From assembly GCA_024809215.1 (NCBI GenBank), contig JANUBW010000001.1:1302001-1366000 (forward strand): a stretch of DNA of 64,000 nucleotides, written 5' to 3'. The notes under the pieces were generated by a model. It was not told where the DNA came from and ran no database searches. It saw only the letters and a list, made by a program, of their open reading frames with translations. The DNA is from Niastella sp. OAS944. Lineage in GTDB: Bacteria; Bacteroidota; Bacteroidia; Chitinophagales; Chitinophagaceae. This document shows positions 53,878-63,029 of this stretch, in pieces. The stretch's first letter is position 1; each line of letters begins with the position of its first letter. Position numbers and translations under genes: made by a program.

Positions 53878-55185
53878 TTATTGCGAAACAACTATCTTAC
53901 GACCATCAACTTTAAAATGCACGCCGCCCGAAAACTCAAGCACCTGCAACACTTGGTCCAGTGGCGCTTCCTGAGTAAGCGTAAGGGTGTAATGCCCATC
54001 AACCTCATCATTAAACGCCACATCAAAATCATACTGCCGGGCAAGTTGCTTCATGATCTGTTTTATTGGCCGATCGTTAAAGATCAGCAGGCCTTTATGC
54101 CATGCCATTGTCTCCTGAATATCTGCATACTTAATTACTTCCAGTTTACCGTTACCACTCACCTGCGCCTGTTGCCCCGGGGTTAAAACAACTGTTTTCA
54201 ATGCCGGCTCATCTTCAATTTTTAACTGCGGTTCATTTACAATTCTATCGGCGCCCGCTATCTGTAGCAATTGATTACTTACTTTTAGCTTTCCCTGCAA
54301 CAATGTGGTTTTTATAACCAGCTCATCGTCATAAGCATTCACGTTAAAATGTGTTCCTAATACCTCCACCCTGGCGCCAACCCCCATACTCCCCGGCATT
54401 GAATTAACATACACAATGAACGGTTTCTTTTCATGGCTTCCCAACGTACCGGGGTAATGGTTCACTTCAAAATATACTTCACCGGTCACCTGCACGGTGC
54501 GTTCTTTACCAATAAATGCTGTAGGATAAGTGATGCTTGAAGAAGCATTAAGCCAGGCTTTACTGCCATCGGGCAGTTCCAGCATAAACCTCCTTGCCGG
54601 TGGGGTTATTAGTGTATTGTACTCCAGTTCGGTTTGCGCATCTCCGGTTGACCATTCATACCGTATCATATCGCCCCGTTTAAATATTACCGATCGGTAT
54701 TGTAAGGCAACGTGACCATTTACACTACTATCAAGATAAATCATATCACCACTGGCCAGTTTTAACTGAACCCGGCGCACATCCGGAACCTGGGTGTTAT
54801 TTATAACGTCTGTTGGTTTTTGTTGCACCAACGTATTGCGTTTATTCCTATCCCGTTGTTTGCTAAAGACCGAATACACTGCCATGCCTGCAAATAGTAA
54901 ACATATTATGATGGACATATATACCATGGCAACAACCACACGCTTTCTTTGCGGCTGCCACACCGCTACATTATTTTCGGTTGTAGCTAAACTGTTATAC
55001 AACTCCACCATATTGTCGTACCCTGGTCCACTCAATCTGTCAAAAAGCAGCTGATTCTCTTCAGAATGGTCACACCATGTTTCAAGTTCTTCTTTTTCAT
55101 ATGCGCTCAACGAATTCTTACGGTGTTTGATAATTAGCTCAGCAATATGTCTGTTCGTAGCCACGGCGAAGGGTTTAATACACAA
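53878..55185 (-). CDS. FecR-family anti-sigma factor
   Basis: A 435-residue protein: N-terminal cytoplasmic anti-sigma part (1-80; IAELIIKHRKNSLSAYEKEELETW), one membrane helix (about 83-106), a periplasmic FecR domain (about 190-320; VTGEVYFEV, VEVLGTHFNVNAY) and a C-terminal DUF4974 (about 360-434; LLIFNDRPIKQIMKQLARQYDF). It holds an ECF sigma factor inactive until the SusC STN domain signals. Usually the sigma gene lies just upstream of fecR; here nothing but a 600-bp spacer is upstream, and the nearest ECF gene is at 47215. Confidence 0.93.
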   Translation of the reverse strand: MCIKPFAVATNRHIAELIIKHRKNSLSAYEKEELETWCDHSEENQLLFDRLSGPGYDNMVELYNSLATTENNVAVWQPQRKRVVVAMVYMSIIICLLFAGMAVYSVFSKQRDRNKRNTLVQQKPTDVINNTQVPDVRRVQLKLASGDMIYLDSSVNGHVALQYRSVIFKRGDMIRYEWSTGDAQTELEYNTLITPPARRFMLELPDGSKAWLNASSSITYPTAFIGKERTVQVTGEVYFEVNHYPGTLGSHEKKPFIVYVNSMPGSMGVGARVEVLGTHFNVNAYDDELVIKTTLLQGKLKVSNQLLQIAGADRIVNEPQLKIEDEPALKTVVLTPGQQAQVSGNGKLEVIKYADIQETMAWHKGLLIFNDRPIKQIMKQLARQYDFDVAFNDEVDGHYTLTLTQEAPLDQVLQVLEFSGGVHFKVDGRKIVVSQ

Positions 55186-55790
55186 ATAAGATTAACCGTT
55201 AGATATAACTTGTTACTATACGTGCAAATACAATTTTATCTTACGCATACATCCATTGGTAAATTCGGGAAACAACCTTCATGTTTGAGCTGCCTGATCT
55301 TTTAAAACAGTGCCACTTTCTTTAAATATGTATTGAGGTTTAAACCAGTGGTATCTAAGCCATAACGCCGTAGTAAACATATTGTACGAATAGGAATGAC
55401 TTAAAATACATGTTGCATGGACAAGGCTGATTGCATCGAACTGATGGGATATAGAATTATTGGCAATCTCTGTTTCGCTATTTGGTTGGGGTCCTGCACG
55501 GGGAACTGTTGTGCAGGCGTATACGAAAGTAGTAAAAAGATTCTTGAATCGAAAAATAAATCAGTGTTACGACTAAAGGTGGTCGTTTTACGGTAAGGGT
55601 TTTACGGTATATGTTGAAGTTACCAGATCCTATACCTTGTCTACTCGTCAATCCCGGCTTCATCGGGGCAGGCCATGTTAACTTCTTCCAATATGTAACT
55701 TCTTCTTACTAACAGCCAATTATAGTAGCAAACCCTGCCCAACCGTTTTCATCCCTTCTCTTTTTCTTAACTTGCGCACAAATTTCGTGC
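55186..55790. other. Intergenic region, no supported gene
   Basis: About 600 bp. A hairpin CCTGCAC/GTGCAGG lies near 55492-55518 and a direct repeat TTTTACGGT occurs twice near 55587-55612. A 61-codon minus-strand frame at 55478-55663 has no recognisable character. Possible relic DNA left where a sigma gene would be expected. Confidence 0.4.
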
Positions 55791-57044
55791 ATGGCCACAG
55801 ATATCAAATGCCCTAGTTGCGGACATAAGTTTGCTATTGAAGATGCTGTTTCTGAAGATATTAAGAAAGAACTGCGGGAGAAAATGCAACATTATCTAAA
55901 ACAGAAAGAAGATGAATTTGCAAAACGTGAAAAAGAACTGATACAACTGGCTCAAAATAAAGAAGCGGATTTTGCCAAAAAGTTGCAGGAAGAAAAGATC
56001 CAGCTGCAACATTCCATAGAAGGGAATCTGCGCAAAACCATTGCGGCCGATTTCGAGACCAAAATGCAATTGCTGCAGCAAACCAATAAAGACCAGGAAG
56101 ATAAACTGGTGCAGGCCCGTCAAAAAGAACTGGAATTTCTGCAAAAAGAACAGGCCCTTAAAAATAAAGAAGCCGAACTGGAACTTTCTGTACAGCGCAA
56201 ACTACAGGAAGAGCGGTCGAAATTATCGGAAGAATTACGCAAACTCGAAGAACAAAAGACCGCTGCCAAGGACATGGAACACCAGCTTCGCGTACGCGAA
56301 CTGGAAAAACAACTCGACGATCAGAAAAAACTGGCCGAGGAAATGCGCCGCAAGGCCGAACAGGGTTCCATGCAATTACAGGGTGAGGTACAGGAACTTA
56401 TTCTGGAAGAAATGCTGAAAGCCAGTTTCCCCTTCGACCTTGTTAGTGAAGTGGGTAAAGGGGTGCGTGGGGCCGACTGTATTTTGATCATCCGGAATAA
56501 CCTGGGACAGGAATGCGGGAAGATCATTTTTGAAAGCAAACGCACCAAACACTTTGATAAGAACTGGATTGAAAAGCTAAAAGCCGATATGCGCAGCACC
56601 TCGGCAGATATTGGTATTATTGTTACACAAGCCCTGCCCGACCAGGTGCCCACCTTTGGCCAGCTCGACGGCATTTGGATCTGCTCATTCAGCGATGCCC
56701 TTGCCCTGGTACATGTGTTGCGCGACAGCATTCTTAAAATATTCATGGCCACCAAAACACAGGAAAATAAGGGCGATAAAATGCATATGTTATATGCATA
56801 TTTAACCAGCAATGAGTTTGGTGAACAATGGAATGCCATCAGGGAAGGCTTTCAGGCCATGAAACAAAGCATTCAAAAGGAACGCGACGCCATGGAAAAG
56901 CTGTGGAAGATGCGCGAAAAGCAATTGGAGAAAGTATTGCTTAACGCCGCCCATATCAAAGGCTCCATTGAAGGCATTGCGGGTAACGATAATATTCAGT
57001 TGGATCTGATAGATGATACAGATGCCTTGCTGGTTGAGGAGTAA
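55791..57044 (+). CDS. DUF2130 coiled-coil protein, nuclease-like core
   Basis: A 417-residue protein with an N-terminal zinc-ribbon-like CPSCGHKF, a long charged coiled coil (about 25-195), and a globular C-terminal DUF2130 domain. The core shows GVRGADC (Asp 229) and FESK (Glu 248, Lys 250), a D-x(n)-E-x-K pattern like PD-(D/E)XK nuclease folds, followed by ADIGIIVTQ. A DNA-cleaving or DNA-binding role is therefore possible but not shown for this family to my knowledge. It is monocistronic, with the CGTGAA repeat block immediately downstream. Confidence 0.82.
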   Translation: MATDIKCPSCGHKFAIEDAVSEDIKKELREKMQHYLKQKEDEFAKREKELIQLAQNKEADFAKKLQEEKIQLQHSIEGNLRKTIAADFETKMQLLQQTNKDQEDKLVQARQKELEFLQKEQALKNKEAELELSVQRKLQEERSKLSEELRKLEEQKTAAKDMEHQLRVRELEKQLDDQKKLAEEMRRKAEQGSMQLQGEVQELILEEMLKASFPFDLVSEVGKGVRGADCILIIRNNLGQECGKIIFESKRTKHFDKNWIEKLKADMRSTSADIGIIVTQALPDQVPTFGQLDGIWICSFSDALALVHVLRDSILKIFMATKTQENKGDKMHMLYAYLTSNEFGEQWNAIREGFQAMKQSIQKERDAMEKLWKMREKQLEKVLLNAAHIKGSIEGIAGNDNIQLDLIDDTDALLVEE

Positions 57045-57051
57045 GTCTCAC

Positions 57052-57141
57052 CAATCGTGAATCGGCAATCGGCAATGATTCCTGAAAATTATAGCCTCGC
57101 GAGTCGTGAAACGTGAAACGGCAAACGTGAAAGGCTCGCTA
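57052..57141. repeat. CAATCGTGAATCGG / CGTGAAACGGCAAA repeat block
   Basis: Starts 7 bp after the DUF2130 stop. Its first 50 bp closely match 26333-26381, including the GCCTCGC end, and its second part holds CGTGAAACGTGAAACGGCAA words as at 8333 and 26271. Confidence 0.75.
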
Positions 57142-57223
57142 CTGGCACAGATTACTATTAGTTTTCGGCATCGGCTCGCGAAGCAAGCCGGCCTTTCGGC
57201 CCAACAGCGAACCAGGCAATTAG

Positions 57224-57315
57224 CCAGCAACTGAATAACTGAACAACTCGATAACCAGTAACTTAGAACCAAAGAGTTAAAAACCAGAACTGTGAACTGA
57301 AAACTGTGAACTAAC
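57224..57315. repeat. GAACTGN/GAATAAC degenerate array
   Basis: Words CAACTGA, ATAACTG, GAACAACT and GAACTGT, the same family as 3532 and 11511. It overlaps the last codons of the phosphopantetheinyl transferase gene. Confidence 0.65.
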
Positions 57316-57955
57316 TCCCCGTCATCACCCAGGCCAGCGCCAGTTGATCAAAGATCCGGGCCTCTACCGTAACATGAATGGGCTCGTGCTTTTTGAACAC
57401 AAACGGCAGTACAATGGTTTCATCGGCCTTAAAGGTAATAGGCCCGGATAATTGCATATGCTGCCTGAAATCGAGCTCGCCATGGCCATACCATTTGTAA
57501 ATGGCCTCTTTGGCGCTCCACATTACAGTGGTTAGCTCCAGGTGCACTTTGGTGAGATGCAGCCAGTCGTTCAGGAACACTTTTTCGCTGTGGTGCAGGA
57601 ATTTATGGGAAATAGCCACAATACGCGACGAAACCAATTCAATATCAACCCCCACCCTGCTGGTGCTGCTAACGATAGCTGCGGCGAAATTTCCACCATG
57701 AGAAATGGAAAAATGGTATTTCTCGCTCTCCAAAAAGGGTTTGCGGGTATCAGCCACCAGTATCTCTTCCAGCGGAAAATCTTCCTTCAAAGTTGGCAGC
57801 AGAAACCGCCCCGCCAGGTGCTGCAACCGCTTGTACGGATGGCTTACACCCTTCTTCAGGGGAACTTTTTCGAGGTAAAACGCTTCCGGCTCTTCTATTC
57901 GCCAGATGCCCAATTTAGTTTGTTCGTTAATATTATGTGTATAAAACAGTGCCAC
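57311..57955 (-). CDS. 4'-Phosphopantetheinyl transferase
   Basis: A 214-residue Sfp-like enzyme with GVDIE (metal-binding Asp 104, Glu 106) and WSAKEAIYKWYG (Glu 150, Lys 154), plus the conserved SISHGG. It transfers phosphopantetheine from CoA to a carrier-protein serine, activating fatty-acid, polyketide or peptide synthases. No synthase cluster is in the window, so it may serve the primary or a distant pathway. Divergent from dcd; its 3' end lies in a GAACTG repeat. Confidence 0.9.
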   Translation of the reverse strand: MALFYTHNINEQTKLGIWRIEEPEAFYLEKVPLKKGVSHPYKRLQHLAGRFLLPTLKEDFPLEEILVADTRKPFLESEKYHFSISHGGNFAAAIVSSTSRVGVDIELVSSRIVAISHKFLHHSEKVFLNDWLHLTKVHLELTTVMWSAKEAIYKWYGHGELDFRQHMQLSGPITFKADETIVLPFVFKKHEPIHVTVEARIFDQLALAWVMTGS

Positions 57956-58045
57956 AGTAGCGTTTTAGATTTTACATTGCACCAATTTTCAGGCCGCAGC
58001 TAATAGTCTGGAAAACAACAATCAAATATAAACTAATCACATCAC

Positions 58046-58582
58046 ATGATTTTGTCGGATAAACGCATACTGGAAGAAATTGAGAAAGGCAGCATCCGCA
58101 TTGAACCCTATAAACGTGAATGCCTGGGCAGTAACAGCTATGATGTGCACCTGGGAAAGTACCTGGCCACCTATAGGGAACATATTCTGGACGCCAAAAA
58201 ACACAATGAAATTGAGTATTTCGAAATTCCCGACGATGGTTTCGTTCTGTACCCCCATGTTTTTTACCTGGGCGTAACAGCAGAATATACCGAAACCCAT
58301 GCCCATGTGCCCTTTTTGGAAGGAAAATCATCAACCGGCCGCCTGGGTATTGATATTCACGCCACGGCAGGTAAAGGCGATGTTGGCTTTTGCGGCAACT
58401 GGACGCTGGAAATATCAGTAAAACAACCCGTAAAAGTGTACAAAGGCATGCCCATTGGTCAATTGATCTATTTCCCTGTTGAAGGAGAAATTGAAGTAAA
58501 ATACAACGAGAAAAAGAACGCCAAATACAGCGGTCAACCCGATAAACCGGTTGAAAGCATGATGTGGAAGAATAAATTCTAA
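58046..58582 (+). CDS. dcd: dCTP deaminase
   Basis: A 178-residue trimeric dUTPase-superfamily enzyme (LGSNSYDVHLG, LEGKSSTGRLGI, HATAGKGDVGF). It deaminates dCTP to dUTP for thymidylate synthesis; the HATAG motif also occurs in bifunctional DCD/DUT members, so direct formation of dUMP cannot be excluded. Monocistronic and housekeeping in character. The stop is followed at once by a facing TTAGCAAATTA repeat. Confidence 0.93.
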   Translation: MILSDKRILEEIEKGSIRIEPYKRECLGSNSYDVHLGKYLATYREHILDAKKHNEIEYFEIPDDGFVLYPHVFYLGVTAEYTETHAHVPFLEGKSSTGRLGIDIHATAGKGDVGFCGNWTLEISVKQPVKVYKGMPIGQLIYFPVEGEIEVKYNEKKNAKYSGQPDKPVESMMWKNKF

Positions 58583-58660
58583 TGTGCCGATTTGCTAATG
58601 TGCTGATGTGCTAATTGAATATAGGCTACTGTAGCACATTAGCAAATTAGCACATTTGTT
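58580..58660. repeat. Facing TTTGCTAATGTGCTGA repeats
   Basis: Arm 58580-58617 (TAATGTGC, TTTGCTAATGTGC) faces arm 58632-58660 (TAGCACATTAGCAAATTAGC). It sits between the convergent dcd and DUF3810 genes and may serve as a bidirectional terminator-like hairpin. Confidence 0.7.
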
Positions 58661-58698
58661 ACGTTGCTGTAATAATAAATACTTTAAACGAGGCACAC

Positions 58699-59778
58699 TT
58701 ATATAGCAGAGGCTCCATACTTTTTATAGTATGCCACCAACCACGCCACCACTTCATTATAGGTAAGCTTTCCACTCGGCTGGTTATTGGCTTTTAGGTA
58801 CTGGCCGTATAAATGATCGATGATGGCCTCAATAGGGTTTCGGTATTTTATCACAAATTCCCTTAGCTCACGATAATCGGTCTTTATACCTGATGGCAAT
58901 TGGGCATCGAGCTTTTTGGCTGCCACTGAATCCTGCGCATATAAGTAATATCTTGAATAACTGTACAGATCGAAGTACACAGAATACCGGAATAAAGCAT
59001 TTTGTGATGATTTGGCAGAAAGATATCCCGCAAAATTGGCTTCATTCTCCTTGGCATATCCTAACTGGTGACCAATTTCATGACAGGTTGTAAAGGGTTG
59101 TACAAACAACGGCACGGTGGTATTTACCTGCGCTTCACCACTAAATGGATTATAATATCCTGTATATCCAAGATAATTTCCCAGGTAGCTATATAAAGAA
59201 GGCTTTACCGATTTGAACGAATAGGTAAAAACAGCTTCTTTAAGTGCAAGCTGGTCGTACGCTGCCGCCGCCCCCTCAAATAAATTACGTTTTCGTTGTA
59301 TAAATTCACGGTTTACCCGGGAAGCAGAATCAAGCGCATTTAAACGAATAACGATCTGTTGCATCATTTGCTCCAGATCATCTTTTGTATAGCGTTGCAC
59401 TTTCAACTCTAACTGGTACGCCACCCCGCGGCGATTATAATTCAGCCCCCATAATAAATTGAACGAAACATATACTACTACCACAGCAAAGCCTATTTGC
59501 AACAGGGCATGCAGCCAGTATTTTTTATTGGTTTGCTTTTTTATTATGCGCTTTATGGTGTTATATAGTTTATATATCAACCACACAATTACAAAACCAT
59601 AAAAGAAATCGCCCACGCTAAAAGGCACCCAGCCGAAGAGTATACGCTGTAATTTTGAAATAACAGGGTAGATCCCCAAAGCATAATACTTTTCCACTGC
59701 ATTGGGGAATAAAGAAAAGATTTTAATACAAATTGCCAATCCTAATAGTACAAACCAGGCAGACTTTTTCCTCCACAT
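58699..59778 (-). CDS. DUF3810 membrane protein with HEIGH zinc motif
   Basis: A 359-residue protein with three membrane segments near the N-terminus (about 8-26, 50-72 and 90-112), then a large domain carrying CHEIGHQLGYAKENEANF: His 233, Glu 234, His 237 and likely third ligand Glu 244 or Glu 246. This is a gluzincin-type metalloprotease pattern, so it may be a membrane-bound protease. The substrate is unknown. It is monocistronic, flanked on both sides by TTAGCAAATTA repeats. Confidence 0.85.
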   Translation of the reverse strand: MWRKKSAWFVLLGLAICIKIFSLFPNAVEKYYALGIYPVISKLQRILFGWVPFSVGDFFYGFVIVWLIYKLYNTIKRIIKKQTNKKYWLHALLQIGFAVVVVYVSFNLLWGLNYNRRGVAYQLELKVQRYTKDDLEQMMQQIVIRLNALDSASRVNREFIQRKRNLFEGAAAAYDQLALKEAVFTYSFKSVKPSLYSYLGNYLGYTGYYNPFSGEAQVNTTVPLFVQPFTTCHEIGHQLGYAKENEANFAGYLSAKSSQNALFRYSVYFDLYSYSRYYLYAQDSVAAKKLDAQLPSGIKTDYRELREFVIKYRNPIEAIIDHLYGQYLKANNQPSGKLTYNEVVAWLVAYYKKYGASAI

Positions 59779-59783
59779 AATAT

Positions 59784-59876
59784 TGTTAATTTGCTAATGT
59801 GATAATTGGCTAATGTGCTAATTCCCAATAGCCTGTATTCACCAGCACATCAGCAAATTAGCACATTATCCCATTA
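59784..59876. repeat. Facing TTTGCTAATGTGATAATT repeats
   Basis: Arm 59784-59823 and reverse-complement arm 59843-59876 (AGCACATCAGCAAATTAGCAC) in the divergent space between the DUF3810 gene and the next gene. Confidence 0.7.
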
Positions 59877-59905
59877 TTCTTTATATTCACAATAACAATA
59901 CTACT

Positions 59906-60541
59906 ATGAAAAGTTTATTTTTTATTGTTGGTATATTCATAACCTGGTCTGTAAACGCGCAAAACTACCCGTTTGCCAAACAATTTGTTCCCGGTACTAT
60001 AACATTGAATGATGCTACTCAAAAAAAGGGGCTGATAAAATGGTTCCCTTCACCCAATGAAAAGCTCCGGTTCAAAGAAAATGAGGAACAGGAAGAAAAG
60101 TTCGGTATTGCCGATCTGCAGGGCTTTGCAACCGATAGCCTGCAGTTCAAAACACTCACCAATTTAACTGTATATGGTGAAGACTTTGCTTTACGTAATA
60201 AGCTGTCGATGCTTCCGCAATCATTCGCCCAAATCATTTATACCGGCACCATCAATATTTACTACGTACTGTATTATGGCTTCGATGCCCGCCAGGGTTG
60301 TATAAACACCTATCCCAATATTATTTTTGAAAAGACCAAAGACGACAAACAGGAATATGCCGCCTTTCCTGTATTGACAAAAATGCACGAAAAGAAATAT
60401 GAACAGGCCAAACAAAACCTGTATCCCTTCTTTTCCGACTTCCCCGCCATACAGGAAAAACTAAAACATTACCGTCAGAATAATAACATCATTACACTGG
60501 TTGAATTCATTAAAAAAATTCCGGATAACAAAAATGAATAA
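59906..60541 (+). CDS. Hypothetical exported protein, 211 aa
   Basis: A signal peptide (MKSLFFIVGIFITWSVNAQ) is followed by a small mixed domain with FVPGTITLNDATQKKGLIKW at the start, a common opening in Bacteroidota exported beta-rich proteins of unknown role, then a Lys-rich helical end. No catalytic motif. It overlaps the O-methyltransferase gene by 8 bp, so the two are cotranscribed, but this gives no clear functional link. Confidence 0.7.
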   Translation: MKSLFFIVGIFITWSVNAQNYPFAKQFVPGTITLNDATQKKGLIKWFPSPNEKLRFKENEEQEEKFGIADLQGFATDSLQFKTLTNLTVYGEDFALRNKLSMLPQSFAQIIYTGTINIYYVLYYGFDARQGCINTYPNIIFEKTKDDKQEYAAFPVLTKMHEKKYEQAKQNLYPFFSDFPAIQEKLKHYRQNNNIITLVEFIKKIPDNKNE

Positions 60542-61199
60542 TGAAATTTTTGAGTCGGTTGACCATTATATCAGCAACCTGCTGGGTCATGAAGACGATG
60601 CACTGATCGCTGCCACCAAATCATTAAAAGAGGCAGGCATGCCTGCCATCAGCATTTCGCCTAACCAGGGCAAATTCTTACAGGTGCTTGCCTTATTATG
60701 CAATGCTAAAAATATTCTTGAACTGGGAACCCTGGCGGGTTACAGCACCATTTGGATGGCCCGGGCCTTACCTAAAGATGGCAAACTTATAACGCTTGAA
60801 TTTGATCCCAAACATGCCGCTGTAGCACAAAAGAATATTGAGCGGGCAGGTGTAGCCGGTCAGGTACAAATAAAAACCGGCAAAGCCATCGACATCTTGC
60901 CACAATTACATAGCGAAGGCGCTGGTCCGTTTGATATGATCTTCATTGATGCCGATAAACCACCCTATGCCGAATACTTTGAATGGGCACTTAAATTATC
61001 GCGTGCCGGCACACTTATAGTTGTTGATAATGTAATACGCGATGGAAAGGTGTTGGATGAAAACAGTACCGATGCCGCTGTAAACGGCGCCCAACGTTTT
61101 AATAAAGTACTTGGCGCCAGTTCCGCCGTTACCGCCACCATTCTTCAAATGGTTGGGGTAAAGGAGTATGATGGAATGGCTATTGCTGTTGTTAAATAA
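60534..61199 (+). CDS. Catechol-type O-methyltransferase
   Basis: A 221-residue class I SAM-dependent methyltransferase of the caffeoyl-CoA/COMT group, starting at ATG 60534 (MNNEIFESVDHYIS); the longer frame from 60501 lies inside the previous gene. SAM-binding LELGTLAGYSTIWMA, a metal-binding IFIDADKPPYAEY and VVDNVIRDG are present. It would methylate a hydroxyl of a small aromatic, such as a catechol, using Mg. The substrate is unknown. Confidence 0.88.
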   Translation: MNNEIFESVDHYISNLLGHEDDALIAATKSLKEAGMPAISISPNQGKFLQVLALLCNAKNILELGTLAGYSTIWMARALPKDGKLITLEFDPKHAAVAQKNIERAGVAGQVQIKTGKAIDILPQLHSEGAGPFDMIFIDADKPPYAEYFEWALKLSRAGTLIVVDNVIRDGKVLDENSTDAAVNGAQRFNKVLGASSAVTATILQMVGVKEYDGMAIAVVK

Positions 61200-61289
61200 T
61201 TAGCTAATGTGATAATGGAATACAGAGGAAGGAAATACTAACAAATAAGCATGCTGCCTACAAAGGCGGCGATCCCGAATATAGGAGGG

Positions 61290-61348
61290 CCTTTCACGTT
61301 TCGCGTTTGCCGTTTCACGATTCACGATAAAGATTCACTAATCACGAC
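61290..61348. repeat. TTTCACGTTTCGCGTTTGCCG repeat, reverse orientation
   Basis: Reverse-complement version of the CGTGAAACGGCAAA words, ending 9 bp before the carboxylase ATG. A TTAGCTAATGTGATAATGG word also lies at 61199-61218. Confidence 0.65.
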
Positions 61349-61356
61349 AAAACTAC

Positions 61357-62994
61357 ATGAGTAATATAAACATTGAATTTAACCGTAACGAGGACATAAT
61401 GAAACGGGCGCTTAGCGAAATGCAACAGCGTTTTGCGCAGGTAGCCCTGGGCGGTGGAAAAAAAGCGATTGCCAAACAGAAAGAAAAAAACAAGTTAACA
61501 GCGCGTGAACGCATCAGTTATTTACTCGATGCCGATACCCCATTTATAGAGATCGGCGCTTTTGCCGGTTGGGATATGTATGAAGAGCAAGGCGGTTGTC
61601 CATCGGCGGGCACAGTAGCAGGCGTAGGTTATGTAAGCGGCCGGCAATGTATTATTCTTGCCAACGATCAAACAGTAAAAGCCGGCGCCTGGTTTCCCAT
61701 TACCGGCAAAAAGAACCTGCGTTTGCAGGAGATAGCCATGGAGAATCATTTACCAGTTATATACCTCGTAGATAGTGCCGGTGTTTTCTTACCAATGCAA
61801 GATGAAATATTTCCCGATAAAGAACATTTTGGCAGAATATTCAGGAACAATGCCCGCATGAGCGCCATGGGTATTACACAAATTGCAGCCGTAATGGGCG
61901 CCTGTGTTGCCGGCGGCGCCTACCTGCCTATTATGAGCGATGAAACGTTAATGGTAGAAGGCAATGGCTCCATTTTCCTCGCCGGCCCCTACCTGGTAAA
62001 AGCGGCCATTGGCGAAACCATCGATGCTGAGGCACTAGGCGGTGCAGTTACTCACAATGCCATCAGTGGCATTGCCGATTATAAATTTCAAACCGAACAG
62101 GAGTGCCTCGACCAGGTAAAAAAGATCATGTCGAAACTGGGCGCCACACCCAAAGCGGGGTTCGATCGAATAAAAGCTAAGGCCCCTAAAAAAGACCCGC
62201 AAAATATGTATGGCATTATGCCCGCTGTTGCCATCCGCCCCTACGATATGCTGCAGATCATTGAGTGCATCGTTGATGACAGTACATTCGAACAATTTAA
62301 AGAGGATTATGGGAAAACCATTCTGTGCGGTTACGCCCGCATCGATGGCTGGGCTGTAGGCATTGTTGCCAACCAACGCACCATGGTAAAAAGCGCCAAA
62401 GGCGAAGTGCAAATGGGCGGGGTTATTTATAACGATAGTGCCGATAAAGCAGCCCGCTTTATCATGAACTGTAACCAAAAGAAAATACCCCTTGTGTTCC
62501 TGCAAGATGTTACCGGTTTTATGGTAGGCTCGCGCAGCGAACATTCCGGCATTATAAAAGATGGCGCCAAAATGGTGAATGCTGTGGCCAATTCGGTAGT
62601 GCCAAAGATAACTGTCATTGTAGGCAATTCGTATGGCGCCGGTAATTACGCCATGTGCGGTAAAGCTTACGACCCCCGTTTTATTTATGCATGGCCAAGC
62701 GCAAAGATCGCCGTTATGGGTGGCGAACAGGCAGCCAAAACACTGTTACAAATACAGGTAAGCGCCATGAAGGCCAAAGGCAGCGAAGTATCGCCCGAAG
62801 ATGAACAAAAGCTGCTGAACGATATAAAAGGCCGCTACGAAAAACAAACCACGCCTTATTATGCAGCCGCCCGCTTATGGGTTGATGCTATTATTGACCC
62901 TGCACAAACCAGGAACATTATTTCAGAAAGTATTTCCGCAGCCAATAACAATCCTATTATTCCACCTTTTAATACGGGTGTCATTCAGGTATAG
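61357..62994 (+). CDS. Acyl-CoA carboxylase, carboxyltransferase beta subunit
   Basis: A 545-residue biotin-dependent carboxyltransferase with both crotonase-like halves (GTVAGVGYVSGRQCIILAND; ACVAGGAYLPIMSDE; GFMVGSRSEHSGIIKDGAKM; NSYGAGNYAMCGKAYDP and AVMGGEQAA). It most resembles methylcrotonyl-CoA carboxylase beta subunits (MccB), with geranyl- or propionyl-CoA carboxylases as alternatives. It needs a biotin-bearing alpha subunit, which is not in the window. It would act in leucine catabolism in the cytoplasm. Confidence 0.87.
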   Translation: MSNINIEFNRNEDIMKRALSEMQQRFAQVALGGGKKAIAKQKEKNKLTARERISYLLDADTPFIEIGAFAGWDMYEEQGGCPSAGTVAGVGYVSGRQCIILANDQTVKAGAWFPITGKKNLRLQEIAMENHLPVIYLVDSAGVFLPMQDEIFPDKEHFGRIFRNNARMSAMGITQIAAVMGACVAGGAYLPIMSDETLMVEGNGSIFLAGPYLVKAAIGETIDAEALGGAVTHNAISGIADYKFQTEQECLDQVKKIMSKLGATPKAGFDRIKAKAPKKDPQNMYGIMPAVAIRPYDMLQIIECIVDDSTFEQFKEDYGKTILCGYARIDGWAVGIVANQRTMVKSAKGEVQMGGVIYNDSADKAARFIMNCNQKKIPLVFLQDVTGFMVGSRSEHSGIIKDGAKMVNAVANSVVPKITVIVGNSYGAGNYAMCGKAYDPRFIYAWPSAKIAVMGGEQAAKTLLQIQVSAMKAKGSEVSPEDEQKLLNDIKGRYEKQTTPYYAAARLWVDAIIDPAQTRNIISESISAANNNPIIPPFNTGVIQV

Positions 62995-63029
62995 TATATT
63001 GCCGGTTCAATAAATAATCTGTTTTCATT

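Noticed and set aside
55478..55663. Minus-strand 61-codon frame upstream of DUF2130 as a remnant sigma gene
   Set aside because: No region 2 or region 4 residues can be seen in any frame of this spacer.
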